The position numbers were made by a program, and so were the translations under genes. Positions 21,963 through 30,759 of a DNA stretch of 64,000 nucleotides are shown one piece after another. Within the stretch, counting starts at the first letter, position 1. Each line of letters begins with the position of its first letter. This stretch comes from Duganella sp. Root336D2 (lineage in GTDB: Bacteria; Pseudomonadota; Gammaproteobacteria; Burkholderiales; Burkholderiaceae_D): positions 62,001 through 126,000 of the forward strand of contig NZ_LMDB01000002.1 of the NCBI RefSeq assembly GCF_001425005.1, read 5' to 3'. The notes under the pieces were generated by a model, which was not told the origin of the DNA, made no database searches, and saw nothing but the letters and a program-made list of their open reading frames with translations.

Positions 21963-24244
21963 GGCGCACCGACTTGCCACCAGGCCGGAAGCAGGGCCTG
22001 GACTTCCGGACGGCCGAAGCGGTCGTCGATCAGGTGGACGGTGCCGCGGTCGCTGGTGGTGCGAATCACGCGGCCGGCGGCCTGCACGACTTTCTGCAGG
22101 CCGGGGTAGAGGTAGGTGTAGTCATAGCCGGCGCCGAATGCCGTTTCCATGCGGGCCTTGATTTGCTCGTTGACGGGATTGATCTGCGGCAGGCCGAGCG
22201 TGGCGATGAAGGCGCCAATCAAGCGGTCGCCCGGCAGGTCGATGCCCTCCCCAAAAGACCCACCCAGTACAGCGAAGCCGATACCTTCGCCGCCTTCGTG
22301 GAAGCGGGCGAGGAAGGCGTCGCGCGCTGTTTCATCCATGCGCCGCTCCTGGCGCCATAGCGGCACGTCCGGATGGCGGGCGGCGAACAGGTCGGCCGCC
22401 TTTTCCATGTAATCGAAACTGCTGAAGAATGCCAGGTAGTTGCCGGGCTGGCGCTGGTACTGCTCGCCCATCAGCGCTGCGATCGGCGCCAGCGAACGCT
22501 CGCGGTGCTGGTAGCGCGTGGAGATATGACTGGCGATGTGTACCTGGAGCTGCTGCGCGTCGAAAGGCGAGGCAACGTCGACCCATGCCGTATCGGCCGG
22601 CATGCCGAGCGTGTCGGCGTAGTAGTTCCAGGGACTGAGCGTGGCCGAGAACAGGGCCACCGCATGCGCGGCCTCGAAGCGCTGTTTGAGGAAGGGCGCG
22701 GGCAGGATGTTGCGGATGCAGAGCAGCGAGTTCACGCGGCCTGCCGCGGCGCCGCGGCCGCCGTCGGACTTCTCGATGTCGAACAGCGAATGCTCGCCAA
22801 AACTTTCCGCCAGGCGCCCAAACAGCAGCGCGTTGAAGTAGAAATCCAGTATGTCGGCATCGAACCAGGCGGGATGCTCGGCCATGTAGTCGCCGATCTC
22901 GGTGCAGGCTGTTTGCAGTGTGGCCATGAATTTCTCGGGTAGCTCGGTGTGGCTGGCGTATTCCGCTTCCTGCGCCTTTTCCAGCGCGCTCCATTGGCGG
23001 TGCACGCGGTCCAGTGGCTTGTGCAGCGCGTCCGGGGCGGTCTTGCGCAGCACGCGCAGGCGCACATGGTCCATTTCGGCGGAGTACATCTTGCGGGCGC
23101 GCGAAACCATATTGTGGGCTTCGTCGGCCAGCACACCGACCTTCCAGCCATTCATCTGTGTCAGGCTGTACAGCATGGCGCTGATGTCGAAGTAGTAGTT
23201 GTAGTCGCCCACCACCACATCGGCCCAGCGTACCAGCTCCGATTGCAGGTAGTAAGGGCAGACCTGGTGCGCCAGCGCTACTTCGCGCACCGAGGCGCGG
23301 TCCAGCATGGGCTGCTGCAAGGCGGCTGCACGAGCGTCCGGCAGGCGGTCGTAGAAGCCTTGCGCCAATGGGCAGGATTCGCCGTGGCACGCTTTGTCCG
23401 GGTTCTCGCAGGCGGTGGATTTGGCCGCCAGTTCGAGCGCACGCAGCGGCAGCAAAGGCGCGCTGCGCTTGATGGTTTCGACGGCGCCCAGGGCCATGCT
23501 GCGGCCGCTGGTTTTTGCGGCCAGGAAGAATATCTTGTCCAGGCCATGTTCTGCGCTGGCCTTGAGCATCGGGAAGATGCTGCCGATGCTCTTGCCGATG
23601 CCGGTCGGGGCTTGCGCCAGCAGCGAGCAGCCGCGCGCGCTGGCCTTGTACATGGCTTCCGCAAGCTCGCGCTGGCCAGGGCGGAAACCTGCGTGCGGGA
23701 AGCGCAGCGAGCGCAGTTGCTCGTCGCGCGCGGCGCGGTGCGCCAGTTCCTGCTCGGCCCAAGCTACAAAGCGGCCGCATTGGTCTTCGAAGAAGGCGCG
23801 CAGGGAGGCGGCATCCGCTTCTTCGGTTAATACGGTTTCCTTCTGCGTGCCGATGTCGAAGTAGACCAGGGCCAGGCGCACGGCGGGCAGTTCGCGCGCG
23901 CTGCACAGCAGGTGGCCGTACACCTTGAGCTGGGCCCAGTGCAGGATACGGTGGTTGGCGGGCTGGCGCGAAAGGTCGCCGCGGTAGGTCTTGATTTCTT
24001 CCAGCTGGTTCTGGCGCGGGTCGTAGCCGTCGGCGCGGCCGCGCACGTGCAGCGGGCCGAAGTGGCCCGACAGGCCTACCTCGCGTTCGTACCCGTCGTC
24101 GCGGCGGCTGGTGACGATGGCGTGGCCCTCAATGCCTTCCTGTGCGGTTGGCGTGGGGGTGAAACGCAGGTCAAGGTCGCCTTGCTTTGCGGTGAACTCG
24201 CACAGGGCGCGCACGGCGATGGTGTAGCTCGCGGTTGCGTTCAT
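21959..24244 (-). CDS. XPD/DinG-type Fe-S ATP-dependent DNA helicase
   Basis: The ATG at 24244 overlaps the stop of the nuclease gene (ATGA), giving 761 residues. Walker A is QAPTGIGKSIG near residue 212 and the DEAH box is ADEAHN near 373. Between them lie four cysteines (STACENPDKACHGESCPL and HQVCPYY), as in the 4Fe-4S domain of XPD/DinG helicases. Late motifs include FFSSFDYMEKAA and VVQAAGRVIRT. The N-terminal 170 residues hold a nuclease-like region with conserved E-E-I-K-T-Y, reminiscent of PD-(D/E)XK folds. It should unwind DNA, probably in repair together with the FAN1-like partner. Confidence 0.9.
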   Translation of the reverse strand: MNATASYTIAVRALCEFTAKQGDLDLRFTPTPTAQEGIEGHAIVTSRRDDGYEREVGLSGHFGPLHVRGRADGYDPRQNQLEEIKTYRGDLSRQPANHRILHWAQLKVYGHLLCSARELPAVRLALVYFDIGTQKETVLTEEADAASLRAFFEDQCGRFVAWAEQELAHRAARDEQLRSLRFPHAGFRPGQRELAEAMYKASARGCSLLAQAPTGIGKSIGSIFPMLKASAEHGLDKIFFLAAKTSGRSMALGAVETIKRSAPLLPLRALELAAKSTACENPDKACHGESCPLAQGFYDRLPDARAAALQQPMLDRASVREVALAHQVCPYYLQSELVRWADVVVGDYNYYFDISAMLYSLTQMNGWKVGVLADEAHNMVSRARKMYSAEMDHVRLRVLRKTAPDALHKPLDRVHRQWSALEKAQEAEYASHTELPEKFMATLQTACTEIGDYMAEHPAWFDADILDFYFNALLFGRLAESFGEHSLFDIEKSDGGRGAAAGRVNSLLCIRNILPAPFLKQRFEAAHAVALFSATLSPWNYYADTLGMPADTAWVDVASPFDAQQLQVHIASHISTRYQHRERSLAPIAALMGEQYQRQPGNYLAFFSSFDYMEKAADLFAARHPDVPLWRQERRMDETARDAFLARFHEGGEGIGFAVLGGSFGEGIDLPGDRLIGAFIATLGLPQINPVNEQIKARMETAFGAGYDYTYLYPGLQKVVQAAGRVIRTTSDRGTVHLIDDRFGRPEVQALLPAWWQVGAP

Positions 24245-25881
24245 GTTTGCCACGCCAGGTAACACACGGACACCGGCATGCCATGCTCGGCGCAATAGTC
24301 GATCCAGCGCAGCTGGTTGTCTTGCAGGCGGTCGCCGGGGCCTTTGACTTCCACCATCTGGTAGCGCTGTTCAGCGGGCCAGAAGCGGATCAGGTCGGGG
24401 AAGCCGCTGCGGTTGGCTTTGATGTCGAGCAGGATGCGCTCGAACCACAGCTTCAAATGGGGAGCGGGAATGCAGTCCAGCGCGAACCCGAGCAGTTCTT
24501 CATCGATTGCGTCCCAGTAGACGAAGGGCGATTGCAGGCCAGCCTTGGCTGCGAAGTTGGCGCGGATGGCGTCGCGGTAGCTGCCATCTTCCAGCCGCGC
24601 GAAGCAGGCTTCGAACAGGGCGGCGCGGCGGCGCTGGAAGTCGGCGCTGTGCAGATCGGCCGGGCCGTGGTGGAAGGGGTGGAAGAAGGCGCCGGGAATG
24701 GCGGCAAATACCGCGTCCCAGCACAGCAGGCCAAACAGGGAATTGGCCAGTGCGTTCTCCACATAGAAGCAGGGCGCCTCGTCCTGCCACAGGTGGTCGC
24801 GCACCACGCCTTCCACCCACCATTCCTCGGCCGGCATCGGCAGCACCAGGTCGATGCGCTCGACCGGCGTTGGCTTATGCGCCGGCTCGCGCATGTGGCC
24901 AAGCTTGCGGCGCAGGCGCGGGGCCATGCGCAGCAGTTGCTGGCGTTCGGCTTCGCTCTCGGGCGCGGCTTGCGCGCGCTGCAGCCATTCGTAGGCCAGG
25001 CCAATGCGTTCGTCTTTTTCCAGCACGCGGATGGCGCGGGCACGGGCGCCGGGATAGGCGCATTGTTCGTACAGTTCGAAAGCGCCGGCCCAGTTGCCCA
25101 GCTTTTCCAGTTGCTGGCCGAACTGGAACAGCATTTTCTGGCGGCGGCTAAGCAGCCATTCATTGTCGCCGGCCAGGGCCGGCAGCTCGCGCGCCAGCTG
25201 CAGCGGGTCTTCGCCTTCCGAAAAACGTTCGCGGCATGCATGCAGGGCCAGGTAGTCGTCGATGTCGCGACGCGAGCGGAAGCCGCGTGCGGCCGGCGAA
25301 AACTCGACCTTCTCGAAGCGGTAGATGCCCAGGTTGGACAGCACGAATTCCGACCAGTCCTGGTGGAAGTTACCGAAGAAGATCAGGCGCAGGCGGTCGC
25401 ACAGGGGCTTGGACAGGATGTGGTAGACCTGGTCGCCGGCATCGGCATACCAGGATGTGAAGCGGTGGCTGCCATCGTGGCGCTCGCGCAGGGCTTCGAG
25501 CTGGTCGGCCTTGCGTGCGCTGCGTTCGGCGCCGCTCAGGGCGAATACACGGGTGATCTCGGGCTTTTGCAGCAGGTCGAACAGCTCGTCCAGGGTCAGC
25601 TCGGGGTCTTGCACCACCCAGCCTTGCTCGACCAGCGGGCTGGCGGCGGCGATGGTGCAGCCGATTTCGGGGTAGCTCAACCTGGAGGCGCGGAACAAAT
25701 CTCCCTTGCGCATCACCATGCGCACGAACAGGGCGCGGGACGGCTGGGGTACGGTCGGGAAGCTGGCGAGAAATCCAGCTTCCTCGTCCGTCAGCAGGTC
25801 GCTATAGCGCTCGCCAATCCAATGCAGGACCTGATGGAAGTTCTCCAGGTAGTAGAACGGATTTTCAAGGACTTGGTTCAT
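24241..25881 (-). CDS. FAN1-type VRR-NUC structure-specific nuclease
   Basis: This 546-residue protein ends in a VRR-NUC domain: GFPDLIRFWP, then YQMVEVKGPGDRLQDNQLRW around residues 495-525. These carry the P-D and E-V-K catalytic residues of the FAN1 family. The N-terminal and middle parts are helical (SAP-like and TPR-like in FAN1). Bacterial FAN1 homologues are about this length and cut flap and crosslinked DNA. The gene is first of a two-gene unit with the helicase. The start at 25881 is an ATG; a short AT-rich promoter region lies upstream (25895-25925). Confidence 0.88.
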   Translation of the reverse strand: MNQVLENPFYYLENFHQVLHWIGERYSDLLTDEEAGFLASFPTVPQPSRALFVRMVMRKGDLFRASRLSYPEIGCTIAAASPLVEQGWVVQDPELTLDELFDLLQKPEITRVFALSGAERSARKADQLEALRERHDGSHRFTSWYADAGDQVYHILSKPLCDRLRLIFFGNFHQDWSEFVLSNLGIYRFEKVEFSPAARGFRSRRDIDDYLALHACRERFSEGEDPLQLARELPALAGDNEWLLSRRQKMLFQFGQQLEKLGNWAGAFELYEQCAYPGARARAIRVLEKDERIGLAYEWLQRAQAAPESEAERQQLLRMAPRLRRKLGHMREPAHKPTPVERIDLVLPMPAEEWWVEGVVRDHLWQDEAPCFYVENALANSLFGLLCWDAVFAAIPGAFFHPFHHGPADLHSADFQRRRAALFEACFARLEDGSYRDAIRANFAAKAGLQSPFVYWDAIDEELLGFALDCIPAPHLKLWFERILLDIKANRSGFPDLIRFWPAEQRYQMVEVKGPGDRLQDNQLRWIDYCAEHGMPVSVCYLAWQT

Positions 25882-25942
25882 GCAGGCGAGGCGACGCGAA
25901 AACTGTATTTATATACAGTATAGCGCGTCACCCGCTGCGCTG

Positions 25943-26473
25943 TCACTTCTTGGAAACGGAACTGGCCTTTTCTACTTGCTGTTCGAAGGCGGTGACGGCA
26001 TCGCGCGTCGCCTGGGTTACCTGTTCATAGCCCTTGAATGCATTCTCAATGGCTTTTTTGACAATTTCGACGGCATTGTCCGAACCGGGGCGTACGTTCT
26101 GGGTCACGTCGTAAATCAGGGCGCTCAGGTTGGATTTGGCCTCGGCCAGGTGGGCGTCGGCGGCTTTGTGGAAGTCGGTCGACATTTCGGTCAGCAGGGC
26201 GCCCAGCTGCTGGTTATAGGCGTTGGTGGCGGCCATGCCGGGCTGCAGGCGGGCGTTGATCACGTCCAGCGCCTCCTGCGGCGTGACGGAAGCATTGACC
26301 TTGCGGCCGGCGTCGATCTGGTCGTCCAGCGCCCTGCGCGCCGTGGCGATATTCAGGGCCACCGCTTGCTCCACCCCTTGCATGGCGCGGTTGGTCAGGG
26401 TGTTGAAGGTCTCCAGCTGGAACTCAAACAGCGTCTTGGTGGCGTTGGCGAACTGCTCGGGATTCTGAAACAT
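25943..26473 (-). CDS. Phasin-family protein
   Basis: ATG 26473 behind AAGGAGA gives 176 residues beginning MFQNPEQFANATKTLFEFQL. The whole protein is predicted helical and belongs to the phasin family (TIGR01841 type: N-terminal NPEQF-A-x-A-x-K motif, KANVEN-like helices and a QATRDAVTAFEQQV end). Phasins coat polyhydroxyalkanoate granules and control their size and number. It stands alone. A longer frame opens upstream to 26596 but lacks a ribosome-binding site. Confidence 0.9.
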   Translation of the reverse strand: MFQNPEQFANATKTLFEFQLETFNTLTNRAMQGVEQAVALNIATARRALDDQIDAGRKVNASVTPQEALDVINARLQPGMAATNAYNQQLGALLTEMSTDFHKAADAHLAEAKSNLSALIYDVTQNVRPGSDNAVEIVKKAIENAFKGYEQVTQATRDAVTAFEQQVEKASSVSKK

Positions 26474-26522
26474 ACGGTCTCCTTGTGGTTGTGGGATGGC
26501 GCTGCTTCTTGCTTTGACTTCA

Positions 26523-26726
26523 TTATTTATTACGCACCAAGTTTTCGCAATGGGCATCTTTAAACGGGCCGGCCATTTGTACCCAGCCCTCGCCAAGCGG
26601 GGTTTGCGAACAGGCGCGCTGGCCGTCGATGCGGCTTTGGTACAGGTACCACCAGGCCGGGCGGGCGCTGGCGATGCCGGTGGCCAGGGCGGCCAGCAGC
26701 AGGGTCGGGATCAGGAGTCGTTTCAT
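26523..26726 (-). CDS. Small exported protein coupled to the sensor kinase gene
   Basis: The ATG at 26726 overlaps the kinase stop by 4 bases. The 67-residue product begins MKRLLIPTLLLAALATGIAS, a signal peptide. The mature chain of about 45 residues contains ARPAWWYLYQSRIDGQRACS and two cysteines (RACSQT, HCENLV) that could pair. It has no known family. Coupling suggests that it is made with the kinase; it may be a small periplasmic partner or an unrelated passenger. Confidence 0.6.
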   Translation of the reverse strand: MKRLLIPTLLLAALATGIASARPAWWYLYQSRIDGQRACSQTPLGEGWVQMAGPFKDAHCENLVRNK

Positions 26727-28858
26727 AGCGGTGCGGAGGCCGGCAGGCGGATGGTGAAGGTGCTGCCGTGGCCGGGCGTGCTGGCCACGTCGATATGGCC
26801 CGCCAGCACGCCGGTCACGATATTGTGGGTGATGTACAGGCCCAGGCCCGACTGGCCGGCCCCGAGCCGTGTGGTGTAGAACGGGTCGAACACGCGGCGC
26901 AGGTGCTCGGGCGGAATGCCGATGCCGTTGTCGGCCACGGACAGCAGCACGTCGCTGCCTTCCGCGCTGGCGGTAATGGTGACGGTCGGCTCGCCGTCTC
27001 CAGGCGCGCTGAAGGCATGGATGATGCAGTTGTCGATCAGGTGCCCCAGCGCCTGGCTCAGCGGGATCGGGTAGCTGTCCAGCTGCAGGCCGGGTACCAC
27101 GTCCAGCACCAGGCTGGGGCGCGGCTGTGGCAGGCTGGCCCACAGGGGCGCCAGCATTTCCTGCAGCAGCTGGTCGAGGAAGAAGTGGCGGCGCTGGGTA
27201 TCGGTGGTTTCCACGGCGATCTGCTTGAAACTGCCAACCAGGCTGGCGGCGCGCTGCAGGTTGCGCTGGATGATGTCGCCCGCTTCGCGCGCGCGCTCCA
27301 GGTAGGCGTCCAGCTCCGAGCGGCGGATGCCAGCGTCGACCTGGGTGCTCAGGGCCGCGGTGTGGTCGGCCAGGGTGGTGGCGGTGATCAGGCTATTGCC
27401 GATCGGCGTATTCAGTTCATGCGCCACGCCAGCCACCAGGGAGCCCAGCGCGGCCAGCTTGTCGCGCCGCACCAGTTCATCCTGCGTCATGCTGAGGTTT
27501 TCCAGCGCCGATTGCAGTTCTTCGCTGGTCAGTTCCGCGTGCTGCTTGGCGCGTGTCAGTTCGGCGGTGCGCGCTTCGACCAGTTCTTCCAGGTGGCTGC
27601 GGTGGCGCGCCAGTTCGGCTTCGCGGCGGGCGCGCTCGATAGCGATGCTGGCCAGGTGGCTGGCAACGCCGATCAGGCGCTGTTCTTCGTTATCCGGATG
27701 GCGCACGGTGCGGTAATACATGGCGAAGGAGCCCAGCACGGTGTGCTCGTCCTGCATGATGGGCATGGACCAGCAGGCGCGCAGGCCGAAGCCGCGAATC
27801 AGGTCGAGGTAGGGCGCCCATAGCGGGTCGTGTTCGATATCCGACACCACCACGGCTTCGCGCCGATGCATGGCGGTGCCGCAGGAGCCCACGCCGGGAC
27901 CGATGGCCAATCCTTCAAGCAGGGCGGCGTAGGCGGCTGGCAGGCTGGGGCAGCAGGCGCAGCGCATATGGACACCGTCTTCGTCGAGCAGCATGACGGA
28001 GCACAGCACGCCTGCCGATTGCGATTCGACCAGTTGCACCAGCTTGTGCAGCGTATCTTCCAGCGGCACGCCGCGCGCCATCATTTCCAGCAGCCGCTCC
28101 TGGCCGACGCGCAAATCGTCGGCGCGCTGGGTGCCGGTGACGTCCACCATGCGGATATGGAACAGGCGCCGGCCCGGCTTGGCGATCCGCACGCCGCGGG
28201 CATTGCATTCGACCGAGTGCCCGCTGCTGTGGCGCAGGGTGATGCGGTGCACGCGCAGCTCGCCTGCCAGCACGCTTTGCATCATGGCGTTCATTTCCAG
28301 GGGATCGCAAAAGGAGGAAAACGGAGCGGTCAGCAGTTCCAGCGCGCTGCGGCCAAGAAGCTGTTCGGCGCGATGATTCAGGTCGACGGGACGGCCGCTG
28401 TCCATGTCGATCAGCACCACGGCGTCCGGCGAAGCGGCCGCCATCATGTGGTAGTTCACTTCGAGGTCGAAGCCGCCGATGCGCTGGCCCTGCAGCGCAA
28501 ACAGGACGTGGTCGACGACGCTGGTGGTGGCCAGGGGCAGGGTGAAGTAGCCGTCGGCGCCGGCGCGGACGGCGCGCTCCTTTTCGTCGTTGGTCGGGCG
28601 GTGCGACATGAGCAGCACCGGAATGCGGCGGTCGGCGTCGGCCTGGGTCAGCTGGCCGGTCAGCTCCAGCGCGGCGCCGCCGGCCAGCGCGGTATCCAGC
28701 AGCACCAGCACCACGCCGCCGGCGGCGGCCACCTCGAGCGCATGCTGGCCGCTGGTGACCGATTCAACCCGGTACTGGTGCCGGGCGAGCGCCAGCTCCA
28801 GCGCCGCCACATCGAGACTGGCGCCGGTTGCCACGAGGATGGTGTTGTTCTGTTCCAC
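26723..28858 (-). CDS. Multi-domain histidine kinase (receiver-PAS-GAF-HisKA-HATPase)
   Basis: This 711-residue protein has an N-terminal receiver-like domain (1-125, Asp55 in LVLLDTALAG), a PAS domain (about 135-245), a GAF domain (about 260-415) and a coiled linker (EELVEARTAELTRAKQHAEL). HisKA follows with the phosphoacceptor in GVAHELNTPIGNS (about 485). The ATPase comes last (DNCIIHAF, DNGIGIPPEH, SGLGLYITHN). There is no membrane segment, so it should sense cytoplasmic signals. The receiver lacks the usual D-D acidic pair at its start (it reads NTILVATGAS), so it may not be phosphorylated normally. No separate response regulator gene adjoins. Confidence 0.88.
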   Translation of the reverse strand: MEQNNTILVATGASLDVAALELALARHQYRVESVTSGQHALEVAAAGGVVLVLLDTALAGGAALELTGQLTQADADRRIPVLLMSHRPTNDEKERAVRAGADGYFTLPLATTSVVDHVLFALQGQRIGGFDLEVNYHMMAAASPDAVVLIDMDSGRPVDLNHRAEQLLGRSALELLTAPFSSFCDPLEMNAMMQSVLAGELRVHRITLRHSSGHSVECNARGVRIAKPGRRLFHIRMVDVTGTQRADDLRVGQERLLEMMARGVPLEDTLHKLVQLVESQSAGVLCSVMLLDEDGVHMRCACCPSLPAAYAALLEGLAIGPGVGSCGTAMHRREAVVVSDIEHDPLWAPYLDLIRGFGLRACWSMPIMQDEHTVLGSFAMYYRTVRHPDNEEQRLIGVASHLASIAIERARREAELARHRSHLEELVEARTAELTRAKQHAELTSEELQSALENLSMTQDELVRRDKLAALGSLVAGVAHELNTPIGNSLITATTLADHTAALSTQVDAGIRRSELDAYLERAREAGDIIQRNLQRAASLVGSFKQIAVETTDTQRRHFFLDQLLQEMLAPLWASLPQPRPSLVLDVVPGLQLDSYPIPLSQALGHLIDNCIIHAFSAPGDGEPTVTITASAEGSDVLLSVADNGIGIPPEHLRRVFDPFYTTRLGAGQSGLGLYITHNIVTGVLAGHIDVASTPGHGSTFTIRLPASAPL

Positions 28859-28870
28859 GCTGCCAGTGTA

Positions 28871-29284
28871 TTACAAGCTGGCCTCGGCCTCCGTCCGGAC
28901 TTGCGAAGTGAGGATGCTTGGCAGGTTGTCCTCAATCCAGTCGACCAGCACCTCCAGGCGACCGGCAACTTCACGGCCAAGCGGCGTCAGGCTGTATTCG
29001 ACATGGGGCGGGATCACGGGCAGGGCGGTGCGCAGCACGAAGCCGTCGCCTTCCAGCGCGACCAGGGTCTGCGCCAGCATTTTCTCGCTGACGCCGCCCA
29101 CTTCCCTGCGCAACTGGCTGAAACGGTGGGTGCCGCCGAGCAGCACCACCAGCACCAGGACGCCCCAGCGGCTCGTTACATGGCTCAATACAGCCCGCGA
29201 CGGACAATCCGGCGCCAGCACATTGCCTGGCCTTTCGGACTGGCGGGCCAGGGCGGCGCGCAGGGATTTTGAAGTTTTTTCCAT
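28871..29284 (-). CDS. qorR: HxlR-family regulator (QorR-like)
   Basis: This 137-residue protein is an HxlR-type winged helix. The landmarks are CPSRAVLSHVTSRWGVLVLV (with the redox-relevant Cys near residue 27), THRFSQLRREVGGVSEKMLA and HVEYSLTPLGREV. It is divergent from a QorB-like reductase, as ytfH (qorR) is from ytfG (qorB) in E. coli, where QorR responds to cysteine oxidation. By that analogy it represses the reductase and itself. The 82-base gap holds direct repeats that may be its operator. Confidence 0.85.
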   Translation of the reverse strand: MEKTSKSLRAALARQSERPGNVLAPDCPSRAVLSHVTSRWGVLVLVVLLGGTHRFSQLRREVGGVSEKMLAQTLVALEGDGFVLRTALPVIPPHVEYSLTPLGREVAGRLEVLVDWIEDNLPSILTSQVRTEAEASL

Positions 29285-29319
29285 ACTTACTAAAAAGTGC
29301 GTACTTACGAAAAGTTAGT
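29285..29319. promoter_or_regulatory. Direct repeats in the qorR-qorB gap, candidate operator
   Basis: ACTTACTAAAAAGT at 29285-29298 recurs as ACTTACGAAAAGT at 29303-29315, an 18-bp period. A possible -35 (TTACGA, 29305) and -10 (TATTAT, 29328), 17 bases apart, overlap the second repeat and point towards qorB. This is the expected place for QorR binding. Confidence 0.5.
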
Positions 29320-29366
29320 GTTAGTCCTATTATAGCCCTACATTGTTTTCAACCAAGGAGAAAAAC

Positions 29367-30218
29367 ATGATCGTCGTAACTGGCGCCTCGGGCGCATTGG
29401 GTCAACTGGTGGTGCAGGGTTTGCTGGAAAAAGTGCCGGCAGCGCAAATCGTGGCTGCCGTGCGCGACCCGGCCAAGGCGGCGCACCTGGCGGCGCGTGG
29501 CGTGCAGCTACGCCGCGCGGACTACACCGATCCAGCCAGCCTGGATTCCGCACTCGCCGGTGCCGAGCGTGTGCTGCTGGTCTCGGGTAATGAGGTCGGC
29601 AAACGCTCGGCGCAGCACCGCGCCGTGGTCGACGCGGCCAAGCGTGCAGGCGTGAAGCTGCTGGCCTATACCAGCATCCTGCGCGCTGATACCTCGCCGC
29701 TGCGCCTGGCAGAGGAGCACGTCGCCACCGAAACAGCGATCCGCGACAGCGGCCTGGCGTATTCCTTGCTGCGCAATGGCTGGTATTTCGAGAATTTCAA
29801 CGGCCGCATCGCCGGCGCTGCGCAGCGCGGGGAGATGGTTGGCAGTGCAGGCGAGGGCCGTATTTCCGCCGCCGCCCGCGCCGATTACGCCGCCGCCGCC
29901 GTGGCCGTGCTGACTGCGGAAGCGCCGCAGCAGGTGTATGAACTGGCTGGCAGCACCTCCTTTACGCTGGCGGAGTTGACGGCAGAAGCGGCGCGCCAGT
30001 CGGGCAAGGCTGCGGTCTACCGCGACTTGCCGCAGGCGGACTTCGCCGCCGTGCTGGCCGGCGTGGGCGTGCCAGCGCCGTGGCCTGAGCTGCTGGCCGA
30101 TTCGGATGCCGGCACTGCGCGCGGCGGCTTGTTCGATGATGGGAAAGCGCTGGAGAAGCTGATCGGACGTCCAACCCGCAGCGTATCGCAGGCAGTGGAA
30201 GCGGCGCTGAGCGCATAA
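29367..30218 (+). CDS. qorB: QorB-like NAD(P)H:quinone oxidoreductase
   Basis: The 283-residue protein from ATG 29367 (behind AAGGAGA) is close to E. coli QorB in length and motifs. These include the Rossmann start MIVVTGASGALGQLVVQGL, then VGKRSAQHRAVVDAAKRAGV, LLAYTSILRADTSPLRLAEE and SLLRNGWYFENF. It is an atypical short-chain dehydrogenase (NmrA/SDR type 2) that reduces quinones with NADPH. It is followed directly by a terminator. Its divergent neighbour is the HxlR regulator. Cytoplasmic. Confidence 0.9.
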   Translation: MIVVTGASGALGQLVVQGLLEKVPAAQIVAAVRDPAKAAHLAARGVQLRRADYTDPASLDSALAGAERVLLVSGNEVGKRSAQHRAVVDAAKRAGVKLLAYTSILRADTSPLRLAEEHVATETAIRDSGLAYSLLRNGWYFENFNGRIAGAAQRGEMVGSAGEGRISAAARADYAAAAVAVLTAEAPQQVYELAGSTSFTLAELTAEAARQSGKAAVYRDLPQADFAAVLAGVGVPAPWPELLADSDAGTARGGLFDDGKALEKLIGRPTRSVSQAVEAALSA

Positions 30219-30221
30219 ATG

Positions 30222-30249
30222 AAAAAAGCTCCCCGAGGGGAGCTTTTTT
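30222..30249. terminator. Bidirectional terminator after qorB and the tRNA-Leu pair
   Basis: AAAAAAGCTCCCC and GGGGAGCTTTTTT form a strong stem with T runs on both strands. It ends qorB from the left and the minus-strand tRNA unit from the right. Confidence 0.9.
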
Positions 30250-30259
30250 GCGGAATTCT

Positions 30260-30344
30260 TGGTGCCCACGGAGGGACTCGAACCCCCACACCTTGCGGCA
30301 CATGGACCTGAACCATGCGCGTCTACCAATTCCGCCACGTGGGC
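30260..30344 (-). tRNA. tRNA-Leu (CAG), copy 1
   Basis: The minus-strand sequence begins GCCCACGTGGCGGAATTGGT and ends with encoded CCA. Acceptor arms GCCCACG and CGTGGGC pair. The anticodon arm CATGG-TTCAGGT-CCATG gives anticodon CAG, reading CUG leucine codons. A long variable arm is present, as in class II tRNAs. Length 85 with CCA. Confidence 0.95.
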
Positions 30345-30377
30345 ACTGGTACTGCATTTGTCTCAGAAATTAGCGTT

Positions 30378-30462
30378 TGGTGCCCACGGAGGGACTCGAA
30401 CCCCCACACCTTGCGGCACATGGACCTGAACCATGCGCGTCTACCAATTCCGCCACGTGGGC
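30378..30462 (-). tRNA. tRNA-Leu (CAG), copy 2
   Basis: Identical by eye to copy 1 over the whole 85 bases including CCA, 33 bases further on and on the same strand, so the two are probably one transcript. The promoter should lie above 30462. Confidence 0.95.
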
Positions 30463-30759
30463 GCTAACTTCTTCAACTCTCTGCTGCGGTGTTGTGTGCA
30501 ACAGAGGCACGCATATTAATTGGCAGGGCCGGTTTGGTCAAGGGGAAATTGATTTTTTCATGCAATCTTGTTTCTCGGCCCAAAGTGCAATGGCGCAACA
30601 AAAGGGTGGCTTGCCCCCTCATAGTCAAGGGCAGGCGGACGCCGTTTGAAACGGTCTTTGGAAAAACTCAAGAATTATCTTTTTGCAGGTTTTTAGCCTC
30701 ATGTAAGTGCTTCCTGCGCAAACTCAAAACTTAACCGATTGAGTCATGAGGGGGGCAGC
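30463..30759. other. Gap between tRNA-Leu copy 2 and the patatin gene
   Basis: About 300 bases without a gene. It should hold the minus-strand tRNA promoter near 30480-30540 and the promoter of the patatin gene (AT-rich stretch 30660-30735). Open frames across it read antisense to the tRNA or lack family features. Confidence 0.6.

Noticed and set aside
24235..25923. Plus-strand 562-codon frame
   Set aside because: It is antisense to the FAN1-type nuclease, which has clear catalytic motifs and coupling to the helicase.
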